A stretch of 64,000 nucleotides of DNA from Gremmenia infestans (taxonomy: Eukaryota; Ascomycota; Leotiomycetes; Helotiales; Hamatocanthoscyphaceae): assembly GCA_032629725.1 (NCBI GenBank), contig JAFEVB010000001.1, positions 310,001 through 374,000 of the forward strand. The letters are read 5' to 3'. Made by a program: the position numbers and the translations under genes. Shown here one piece after another: positions 33,724 to 43,018 of this stretch (position 1 is its first letter; the number at the start of each line of letters is the position of its first letter). The notes under the pieces were generated by a model. That model did no database searches, had not been told where the DNA came from, and saw only the letters and a program-made list of their open reading frames with translations.

Positions 33724-35482
33724 GATTGCGGGTGTATTTTCCTGATGACTTTCGTAAAGAGGGTATTGTATATGTAAACGGTCGTCCGGCGACAAACTGA
33801 GAAGCAAGAGAACTAAGAATGGAAATGGAAATACGGGAGAAGAGAAACGAAAGTAACGTCTACTGATATAAGTCGAATGATGAATGAAGAGATGAGAATA
33901 TGGAAGGGGAGGAATATATGGGACAGTTGGTGTATTTGTATTTGCCAAGCTAAGGGAGGCTGATGCACCACCCTCCCCCCCTCCCCTGCCTCTTGTACAT
34001 GTTTTCGCCGCACGGAACGAGGACGGGAAGGCTAAACAGTGGTCTAGATCTAGATGAGGTAACAAGACTGTCATCTCAAAGAGGGGGATGGAGATGGAGC
34101 TGTGGGTGTAGCAGAGTGGAACGCTCCTTCTTGGGTGGTGACAGCACTGGGCTGGGGTACAGTACAGTACTGTACAGTACTGTACAAACGCTGTGGGCGG
34201 ATGATCACGGGTTAGTGCGACTGGGCGTGTTCCATAGCCAGCCAGTTAAGCTCATGCAGCACGGCCGCAAATCATGGCAATGGTAACCTGGGGAGATGCT
34301 GATTGGTACTGGTGGTAGTAGATTCTATTGCTGGGCGCGCCAAAATGCTTATTTGCCTGGACATTCGGGATGATGGGTCTGAGACGAGGCTGAGACAGGG
34401 TGAGAGCTGTTGGGAGCGGGACATGGGCCTTTTGCGACCGAGACGGAAACCATGGAAAGGCAGACTTCCGGTGAATCATTCATGCATTGACTCGTTCTCG
34501 CCTTGAAGCTGTTTTGATGCTTCTTTTCAGATGAAAGGATGGAAAGAAAGTATGGATTCCAATGGTCCGCATGATGGATGGATGCTTGGCTAGAGATGAC
34601 AAGCTTTCCAGGGGCACGCATGGCAAAGCTTGATGGATGGAGTAATAGTGGGGCTATACGAGTACATCCATGCTAGCTGCGAGCAAATCATCACGCTGCG
34701 CGTAGTTTTAAGTCTGCGCTGTAAATTTCGCATGTTATTTTTAGTCCCGGGGTGTTCCAAACCTCATTATTGTTTTCCGTAGATGATGCTTCGAAGCAAT
34801 GCCCCTGATAAGGGACTTTGGTCTGTTTCATATGCACGTACAATGTATTATCTCGTCAAATTGATACAACCTCTTTACATATACAGAGGGAAGTCTCTGT
34901 TATACAACAGCAATCTCATCCCTCTTAGCAAATACAAAATCAATCTTCGGAAAGGTTTTGGGTAAAAGGGGAAAGTGATTGCATTTTGCTTCCAACTAAC
35001 TCTTCAAAACTTTCTTTCAAAGCCTTCTGTCTCAAGGAATTAGAACGTTGGACGCGGACTGCAGGTCATTTACTTGAATAAATCCAATCAATAGCTTGCA
35101 AGTTGAAGACATCGGAGCAGGCAGCTACATCTTTCACGAGCATTCCTATGGACATATCAGCGTCGAGCTGAAGGCTTACCTTGAAAGTACCTAGGATGGG
35201 CTCTTTGCTGTTATATACCTTGTACTCAGTACTGCACCAGAAATCAACAAATTCACAGAGACCCCGGCAAGACTATATCGAGATTCCGTCTCGCCGACTG
35301 GCAAATTCGGATTTCATGTGACAACATACAATAGGTACATTCCTCAAGGCTTCCGATGGACAGACATCTGGGAAGAATGCTTTGGCACATAGAACAAGAC
35401 AGGATTTTGACATCGAGGCAGAGGCTCGCGGCAAGTGTGACGATTTGGAGACCCTCAGGATCCCTTTATCGTCCCCGATTCA
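33724..35482. other. Gene-free stretch, 1.76 kb
   Basis: This holds the promoter of the secreted-peptide gene and the 3' flank of the thioesterase. It contains a palindromic array of GTACAGTAC/GTACTGTAC units at 34157-34185. Short ORFs have no motifs. Confidence 0.4.
34157..34185 (+). repeat. Palindromic GTACAGTAC/GTACTGTAC array
   Basis: Twenty-nine bases consist of overlapping GTACAGTAC and GTACTGTAC units, so the segment can pair with itself in several registers. Copies of the same short word occur elsewhere in intergenic parts of the window (near 1070, 52268, 55389, 57943 and 58459). Confidence 0.6.
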
Positions 35483-36124
35483 TTATAACTTCGCCTTCTC
35501 CTTATCCACTCTAATCCACAAAGCCTCCGCCCTCGCCAGAGCAACCCCCCACCTATCCTCCACGCTCGCCCGAACAAAAATCTTCCGTCCCGCAATCTCC
35601 TTAATCTGGGCACTGACCAGTATCGTCGACGGCGTGGCAACAGGTTTCAGGTACGTGATATTCAAATACGCCGTGACGGTCCTCCCAATATCTGGAAATA
35701 CCACTTTTGGATGTTTATTCACCGACAGTAAAAGACCCATGATTTCATCAACCAGCGTAGCGACTAAGCCTCCATGGGCTACGTGGGGATACCCATTAAC
35801 TCCGCTGCCCAGACTAACCAGCGTGTTGATTTTGTTGATAGGCGCTACCGACGACGTCGATGCTGACGAACTGCCAGGCTGCTCATAGAAGGTTATACAC
35901 CCACTGATTGTGTCTGGAGTCTTTAGCGTCTGCGCGAATAGAGCATCTTCGGTGCTTGTCTTTGGCGCTCGTGACTCGGTGGGAAGAATGACGATGTTAG
36001 GGCCTGATATGAGAGAGGCGCACCAGGGGATTGATCGGATGTGAGCTTCATCGGCTTCCATGGCTGTTGAGACTGCAGGTGGGGGAAGTGCTCTGTTTGG
36101 AGTTTCAGTTGCAATTTTGGGCAC
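35483..36124 (-). CDS. Hotdog-fold thioesterase (PaaI/THEM4-like)
   Basis: This single-exon gene encodes 213 residues, start ATG at 36124. The hotdog core includes HVAHGGLVATLVDEIMGLLL (the HGG-x2-x-x-x-DE helix of the PaaI/4HBT superfamily), TAYLNITYLKPVATPSTILVSAQI and a final beta strand GVALARAEALWIRV. These enzymes hydrolyse acyl-CoA thioesters; the acyl chain cannot be deduced. The N-terminal 60 residues include IRSIPWCASLIS, common in fungal members that carry a short cap. There is no clear mitochondrial or peroxisomal signal (C-terminus ends EKAKL, which is PTS1-like only in its final KL). Confidence 0.82.
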   Translation of the reverse strand: MPKIATETPNRALPPPAVSTAMEADEAHIRSIPWCASLISGPNIVILPTESRAPKTSTEDALFAQTLKTPDTISGCITFYEQPGSSSASTSSVAPINKINTLVSLGSGVNGYPHVAHGGLVATLVDEIMGLLLSVNKHPKVVFPDIGRTVTAYLNITYLKPVATPSTILVSAQIKEIAGRKIFVRASVEDRWGVALARAEALWIRVDKEKAKL

Positions 36125-36939
36125 TTTAGATAAATAGACGGCGAATAGAATCCGATGAGGTTTAGGTGGTGAAAAGTGATAAGAAGCTATTGAGTTGACT
36201 AGAGTAGGTACCTAGGTAGGCTCCCTACATATTCTATAATCTTACCTGGCACCGGTATGTATAAGGCATTATTCTTTGAAAGAGGGAGGATGCGGATGCG
36301 ATGCCTCGGTACTAGGGCCTGTGCGTAACGTGCACATAAGGTACCGAGGCGCTAGAATGGCGCATCTGTTAGCCCTTATAATTCTTACAGTATTTCAAGG
36401 CCCGCTTTATAGAAAGAAGAAGCCTCACGGTGCACAGAAAAATTGGCACCAATTTATAAAGTGCTACTCCAGAATAGTGGATACCTAGTAGTTACTGAGA
36501 AATCCTACCAGAAATACTATAGAGAAAGAATAACAGGCGTTTAGTTTACTCTTGACGTAGTAAAAGTATCTTATCTAGGTATACTAGTAGACCTACTTAC
36601 GTGTTTTATTATATGGCTTTATGAAGTTCTTATTTTAGTTTATAACTACTTGAAACCATAGCCTAGGTGGAGTAAGTATTTCGTGAGGAATAGAGGAGAA
36701 ACGGTTGTGTAACAGAGTTATTATATAAGCAAGACAGACCCCACCTGCTTATCGCCCAGCTAAATAACACCCCGCACCTGCAACAACGTCCGCTCACCTC
36801 ACCTCACCTCACCTCACCTCACCTCTCCTCTCCTCTCCTTACCTCCTCAACAAACGGGAACCGTCCACCTAAACATCTACACTCCCCGCCAAATAAAAAA
36901 CCTCCCCGTTTTTGAACAAACCCTCCACCATCCGCAAAC
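36125..36939. other. AT-rich intergenic region with CTCAC repeat
   Basis: This lies between the divergent thioesterase and AMMECR1 genes. The 36400-36700 part is strongly AT-rich. Near 36793-36840 a (CTCAC)6 run passes into CTCCT repeats, forming a CT-rich leader just before the AMMECR1 start. TACCTAGGTA-type words occur at about 36209-36220. Confidence 0.45.
36793..36840 (+). repeat. (CTCAC)6 / CTCCT pentanucleotide run
   Basis: Six CTCAC units are followed by three CTCCT-like units. This pyrimidine-only tract lies 100 bp upstream of the AMMECR1 start. Confidence 0.8.
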
Positions 36940-37998
36940 ATGGCAACCGTAGAACACTGCCTCTACTGCTTCGAAGTCCTCTCCGCGTCCCTCGAAAAGC
37001 GCACCCCAATGACCCTCTCCCAAGTCCAAACCTCCTGGGCCGAATATCCCAAGGGCCTCGAAGAGGATAGCGTATCTATTGCCTCGGAATCCGAAGAGCC
37101 TTCTACATCTATACACGCCGCGCCCCGCAATCCGACCCTGCAGCGAGTATCTCAGAGCGGACGCTCGACGCCGGGGAGTAGCAGTAGTGGTGGCAGTGGA
37201 AGCGGAGCGAGTTCGTTGGGTCAAGAGAGTGATATTACGACGCCGAGTAGTAATGGTAGCACGCCGAATTTCGTACCGGTGGGAATGCAGATTCGCGGGA
37301 GTAAGCAGAGGAGTACTATTACAGAATCGCCTCTATTCGTATATCTCCCCTCTCTTCCGCTCTCCCGATATTTTACCAACCTCAATTCTAACTTACCATG
37401 TTTTTCCTGCACAGGTAACATGGAACACCATCTCGCCCACCTCCCATTCCCGACATCTCCGTGGCTGCATCGGCACTTTCGAGACACAACCCCTATCCAC
37501 GGGCCTCTCTTCCTACGCCCTGCATTCGGCGCTACAGGACCATCGCTTCTCGCCGATTACGAAGGGGGAGTTGCCGAGTTTAGAGGTTAGTGTCACGTTG
37601 TTGACGGATTTCGAGACGTGCAAGGGGGCTATGGATTGGGAGTTGGGGGTGCATGGGATTAGGATTAGCTTTTATGCTAAGAATCGACGGTTTGTTTGAT
37701 GCAATCCCTTCGCAAACAATTCCAAAAGAAACCTTTTCAAGAGGTTTGGGAATGTTACATTATACTGACGAGGGATTTTTCTAGCTTCGGAGCTTGTTAC
37801 CTCCCCGACGTAGCCGTCGAACAAGGCTGGGATAAAGAAGAAACGATTGTCAGCTTGATGCGCAAAGCGGGCTGGGGAGGGAAGAAGGAGAAGTGGGCTG
37901 AGGTGGGGGATATGACCGTGACGCGTTTCCAGGGCGCGGCAGAAAGCGTGGGGTGGGAGGAGTTCAAGGCATGGAAGACTTGGGTTGGGAAGAAGTGA
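36940..37998 (+). CDS. AMMECR1 domain protein
   Basis: Three exons, 36940-37338, 37415-37689 and 37785-37998, give 295 residues. The diagnostic AMMECR1 motif LRGCIGTF lies at the start of exon 2, followed by LEVSVTLLTDFE, DWELGVHGIRI and YLPDVAVEQGWDKEETI, all in family order. Residues 45-125 are a Ser/Gly-rich insertion of low complexity between the first helix and the core, common in fungal members. AMMECR1 proteins are widely conserved but their biochemical role is not settled. The second donor (GTTTGT) is weaker than usual, but it is the only one that joins RR to FGACYLPD in frame. Confidence 0.9.
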
Positions 37999-39159
37999 GA
38001 ATATAATAAATCTCGGGCTCAGCTACACGTATAGACAGATGGATGGATAGCTGGGAGTTTGGGTATTCGGATGGGCATATGTACCGGGATTGGAGTTAGG
38101 CCGAGGTTTTTATAGGGATGGATTCTTGCGGACATTTGCGTGCGAGGGAGGCGTATTTCGAGTCACTGTATTGGGCAAGATAGAGAGATCATATAGAAGA
38201 GATGTTGATGTTCTCCTCCCCTTATTCAATCTCCAATAAAAACTCTCATATACCCAAATGCGAAGCGAAGAAAACCCAATTCATGGACCCCCCCTTTCTC
38301 TTTCTCCCAATAACCCACCAATCTATCTACAAGTACCATATCTATCTATCTATCCATCCAGCTATTCATTCATTCATTCATTCATTCATAACAAGCCCGC
38401 CCCGTCCCCCTGCATAGAAAGCGTCTCACTCACTCACTGAATCTAGTCTACATGCCTTTCTTCTCCCCATCTCTATCCCCTATCTCCTATTCCTATTCCT
38501 ATTCCCCTATCCTAATATTCCCTTCCATGCACATTTCCACATTTCCACATCAATAGTTAGTTATTCCATCTCATTTCATCTACTCTCAACATCCTTAGCG
38601 TACCTAGTAGCTAAGATAGGCAGATAGCTATCACTCACAGATAGGATATCAAATGAATGAATCAATGCATAAAAAACTTTTCTATTGAAATATCCCACCG
38701 CCGTATTTTTCATCTCTTCTCATCTCATCTCATCTAATCTCGTGTGAAGCGTCTGTCTGTCTGCCAGCTAGCAACACTGCATTGCATTGCATGCGTTACT
38801 CGAGTGTAGGTAGCAATCAACTCGGTACCTTGCTTAGATAGGATAGATAGGTATGGTATGGTATGGTATTCCCCTTTGAAACAAACCAAACCGAACCGAA
38901 CCGAACCGAACCGAACCCCCTCGTAAAACCTTCGTCCGAACCCAAACCCAAAACCCATCATACCAAGATGGGATGATTATACAAGGCACACAAGCACGAA
39001 CCAACCCACTTAACCACAAAACGTATATTTCCGAATCCGAAACTCCTCCGCTCCCATCCATCCATCCATCCATTCAATCCAATCCATCCATCTAATCCAC
39101 CTCATAAACCAACTAAGCCATTCAATACCGAGCGCATCTATACCAAGAGTAAATGAACG
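37999..39159. other. Microsatellite-rich intergenic region
   Basis: This lies between the convergent AMMECR1 and Ras-like genes. It contains (TCTA)n at 38341-38353, (ATTC)n at 38364-38389, GGTAT repeats at 38850-38870, CCGAA x5 at 38891-38915 and CCATC repeats near 39055-39090. No gene is seen. Confidence 0.6.
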
Positions 39160-40023
39160 TCATCGCCAACAACTCAGTTTCTTCCACGTCGACCTGAACC
39201 ACGTTCCCAAGTTCTTGCTGCTGCTCAATTGCTGTGCCTCATACTCATACCCCGTACTTGGATTCTTCTCCGGCCCTCCAGGCAAAGGACTCAACGGCGC
39301 CGTGACAGCCCTACTACTTCCCAAGCGCTCAGTCCCGGGACCCCTCCCCGCCAGCCCCAAGCGTGGCAATCCCCCCCTCCCCATACCCTTCTCAGCCATC
39401 TCCGCACTTGCACTCGCACCCCCATTAGCCAGCCGTCTCGCCTCCACCACCCTTCTAACAATCAACGCAAACGTCTCTTCGATATTAACCGTATTCCTCG
39501 CACTCGTCTCCATGAACCCACACCCGCGCCTCCTAGCCCACTCCAAGCCCACCTGTGCCGACACCTGCCTCGACTCCTGCAAATCGCATTTATTGCCCGC
39601 GACAATCTTAACCGGCTTGACAGGGCCCATCTCCTTCTCTCTACCCTTGCCATTCCCTCCAATCCCGCCGCCGCGCCCATCCCACGCATCAGCGCGCGTC
39701 TCAGCCTCGATATCAATCAGCCCGTTAAACTCCTCCAGCACACCTAGACTGTTCCCATTCGTGATGTCGTAGACCAGCAGGAAGGCGTCGGAGCGCAGGT
39801 TCGACGACGCCCACATGCCGCGGTACTCTTCCTGCCCGGCTGTGTCGGTCAGGGATAGGTGGTAGGTTTGCCCGTCTATGCGCCGCGTCAGGGTGTAGGA
39901 GTCTTCGATGGTGGGGTCGTATTCGTGGGTCCATTGCGAGCGCACTAGGCGCAGGGTTATGCTGGACTTCCCGCAGCCGCCGTCGCCGCAGATGGTGATG
40001 GTTATTTTTTGGGGCGAATCCAT
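39160..40023 (-). CDS. Ras-like small GTPase without a CaaX box
   Basis: This single-exon gene encodes 287 residues, start ATG at 40023. All G motifs are present: G1 GDGGCGKS, G2 effector YDPTIEDSY (Ras-type), G3 DTAGQEE, G4 NKCD and G5 ETSAR. Between the switch II helix and G4 is a Gly-rich insertion (GRGGGIGGNGKG). A tail of about 95 residues rich in Gly, Pro and Ser follows the GTPase core. It ends WKKLSCWR, so the single terminal Cys is third from the end, not fourth, and a standard CaaX prenylation box is absent. Membrane attachment, if any, must work differently. Effector-loop identity suggests Ras-pathway partners, but this is not the canonical Ras orthologue by length or tail. Confidence 0.85.
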   Translation of the reverse strand: MDSPQKITITICGDGGCGKSSITLRLVRSQWTHEYDPTIEDSYTLTRRIDGQTYHLSLTDTAGQEEYRGMWASSNLRSDAFLLVYDITNGNSLGVLEEFNGLIDIEAETRADAWDGRGGGIGGNGKGREKEMGPVKPVKIVAGNKCDLQESRQVSAQVGLEWARRRGCGFMETSARNTVNIEETFALIVRRVVEARRLANGGASASAEMAEKGMGRGGLPRLGLAGRGPGTERLGSSRAVTAPLSPLPGGPEKNPSTGYEYEAQQLSSSKNLGTWFRSTWKKLSCWR

Positions 40024-42030
40024 TGTAGTAATCTATCTTCCTCGAAAGGAATTGTAATTGTTTCCCCGTAAAGTAAGGGGGAAGGAGTGGGTGGTGTTGT
40101 GAGAGAGGTGAAGTCGTCGCGTTTGTAGTTGTGGAGGAAAAGAGGAGGAGGATATGGACGGGATAGGTGTCTTCTTGATTGATGTGATGTTGTTGTCTTT
40201 TGTGCGTACGACCGTGTACGCTCTTCGTTGTGCTGCGCGCAACCTCTGGCTTCCTGCTGCCGTCCGTGGGTTTTTTTCTGTAACCCTTGATTGACCCCTC
40301 CCTCGCCTGTACACCTCTCGCTCGTATGATCTACCTAGATGCAATTCGTTCCTGGCTTTGAGCAATAGCCTCGTAGTAATTTTATGGTATCAATTCCTCC
40401 ACAATGATCGTTCGTGTGTGTATACGAGAGGAGGGGAAGGGCGAGGAATTTGACGTTGGGGTGAGGTGGTGGATCTGATAATGTTGATATGCACGTCCTT
40501 GGCATGGAGGTCCGTGAGCTGTTCGCGCTTTTCGGGCACGATACAGTACGATACTACGGAGTAATGCGTTTGGAGGGGCAGGGCAGGGATATGGAAGGAA
40601 GGAGCGAGGCGAGGAACATCCAATTGGTGTTGATGGATGCAGTGAAGTCTGATTTGGGTGAGATGTGCTGCTTTGTTATATGCCGCGGTGTGTTGGCGGT
40701 GAAATAGATATACCGGTACGGTAGCACAGTACTATAAGAAAATGTAAGTGAGGGTGAAGTAAAGTAAGGAAGCTGCAACGTCAAAAGCCTCAAAGTCCGC
40801 AGACTTATCTAGTACCGATTGTAACGGCCATTCAACCGTTGCAGCCTCCTAGCCTAGGTAGCCTTACATACCACCTATTTTCGAAAAAGAGAACTAGATA
40901 TGACTAGATACGACTAGATACTCCGCACTGGTAAACTACAGTTTACGGTACATATACTCTCGCCCATCTATTCCCTCATCCAGTCTGGTTTCCTGTCAAG
41001 TCTGAGTTACGGTGTGTCGGCCACGAGGAGGCTCCTGCATTAGTCTCAAAGGCACGGCTCGTCTTAAGAACCGGCACTTGTACTTGGCTACAGATACTGT
41101 ATGCACCTCAACCTCGTCAGATATTTCCTCCCTTCCGCTTAGAAAAGGGGCTTCGTTTGTTCCGAATCGGGGTCATATGTGAGGTTATTCGCTCCTTTTG
41201 GATACAGTATTTCTATTATATTTTATACCTAACGCTTCTCTCAAATCAAGACCACGATCGACAGAATTCTTACGTTCAAGCTAATTAATAACGGCCAGCT
41301 AACAGCAAGCGTGCCCCCGCCGGCCTATATTTATAAGTAGCGGGATGTTTTTGCGGAACTTCCTCCCATATAAGCGAGTTAGCTTTGCGATTAGATGCCC
41401 GGTCGGTACGTATCTTAACTTCAAAGTGCAGGTAAGGCTTTAGAGTTTCGCTCGAGCCTCGTTGATTTTGTGGTCTCGTCTCTCCCTTAGGTACCTTCGG
41501 TAGGTATTTAACGTTTTGCATTAGAGCTAAGCTGAGGTGAAGTGAAGTGAGGCGAGGAAAACATTGGTGGTCTGATTGGCTGTGCATTCTCTTATCCTTC
41601 CAACACTTCGCTACTATATCTCTCTCTTGCATCCTGCACGCGATGAATGCGAGCGATATCACGACAACAAAGGGTAGAGGTTCATGTGAAACTTGCGGAA
41701 CAAGCTTTCAGTCGCTCAATATGCACGTCTGAGCGTCTGTCGGGTCGTTATTTTAGATGCTATACCGATGCCTTACTTGCAGTTGTTTAGTCCTCCTTCC
41801 GTTCCTAGAACGCGCTATTGCTTTGCTATCTTTATGTCAACTTGAGATTCTGTAAATTGTTCTTGCCGGGAGTTCTGAGAGCACTACGTTCAAGTTTGAC
41901 TAGCCGCCTGTTTCCCAAGGCCTTTTTCCAGAAATACTGTACTTAAGGTATCTATCAAGTATATTCATGCATTTGTACCTAACTTCCAAGCTCCTATTAA
42001 ATTAGCCCGTGTCGCTAGCTAGCTGCATGG

Positions 42031-42080
42031 TACATACATACATACATACATACATACATACATACATACATACATACATA
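42031..42080 (+). repeat. (TACA)12 microsatellite
   Basis: Fifty bases of uninterrupted TACA units. Confidence 0.95.
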
Positions 42081-42164
42081 GCTCTAACCTAAAAGCCCTT
42101 CTTTCTTGCATCTTCTTGCATCTTCTTCGTCATCCGGTAGTTTACTTAAGATGATAACACCATA

Positions 42165-42200
42165 CACTCACTCACTCACTCACTCACTCACTCACTCACT
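42165..42200 (+). repeat. (CACT)9 microsatellite
   Basis: Thirty-six bases of uninterrupted CACT units. Confidence 0.95.
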
Positions 42201-42573
42201 ACGGTATACATCATAGCGCACTCCTTGCTCTCGCCTCCGACTACTCGTACCCCTTCGGCTACTACACTCCTCACCCTCCCATCCAAAGCCATCCATTCAT
42301 CTGCCCTCCACTCCAACCACTCAACCACTCCATCCCATCTTACCTCGCCCCGCCCCGCCATATCCCTCTTTCCCCTTTCCCCTCTTCCCACCAGACCCAC
42401 CAAACCCACACCTCCCATCCTACCCTACCCTACCCTACCCCACACCACCCACACAAGCAACCAACCACCTAATAACATCACCTTACATCCCCGCACCAGC
42501 AGCGAGACTCGACTCAACTCTCGAGAAGATATATAACGGCTACGTAATCTTACCTAGCGATGAGCCTCGGTTG

Positions 42574-42606
42574 CACAGCACGGCACAGCACGGCACGGCA
42601 CGGCAC
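42574..42606 (+). repeat. GCACG/GCACA tandem repeat
   Basis: Repeated CACGG and CACAG pentamers, about six units, lie just upstream of the hairpin at 42611. Confidence 0.7.
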
Positions 42607-42610
42607 TACG

Positions 42611-42636
42611 GTTCATTAATTGATGAATTAATGAAC
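42611..42636. repeat. Perfect 11-bp inverted repeat with 4-nt loop
   Basis: GTTCATTAATT and AATTAATGAAC flank a GATG loop. The perfect stem-loop or palindromic protein site lies 20 bp before a TATATAA box (42657-42663). Confidence 0.75.
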
Positions 42637-43018
42637 GAAGCGTCTAGTTGGGGGAGTATATAAGGAGGCGGACGGGGAAAACGGGGCGGTTGCATTTCTC
42701 GAGTTAAGAACACGGGAAAGAATTAAAGCCTTGTCTATTCGATGTGAAATTCTTTCTTCATTCATAGAGAGATAGATAGGTAAATTTGCCTGCTAACGCG
42801 CTTATTTCCATTCCATTTCATTCCAAATACTCCATACGTGCAAACATGCATCCGGTATTCCCAGCGTCCCCGACGCCAAGCTACCCAATTTCAGGGGAAA
42901 AGAACAAGGGATGAAATTGAAACGCCATGTCATCATATCGATCCATCCAATCGATCCATCCATTTATTACGTTTGTGCAACACACACATACACACAACGA
43001 AATCCATATCATATCATA

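Larger units (their letters stand above)
40024..43018. other. Gene-free 3-kb stretch with many microsatellites
   Basis: No coding frame here has a recognisable motif. It contains the promoter of the Ras-like gene, several TACCTAGGTA-type words, tandem repeats at 42031-42080, 42165-42200 and 42574-42606, an 11-bp-arm hairpin at 42611-42636 and a TATA-like box at 42657-42663 facing right, towards the 3' end of wc-1. Confidence 0.5.

Noticed and set aside
39215..39772. 185-aa plus-strand ORF
   Set aside because: It is antisense to the Ras-like GTPase, whose G motifs establish the coding strand.
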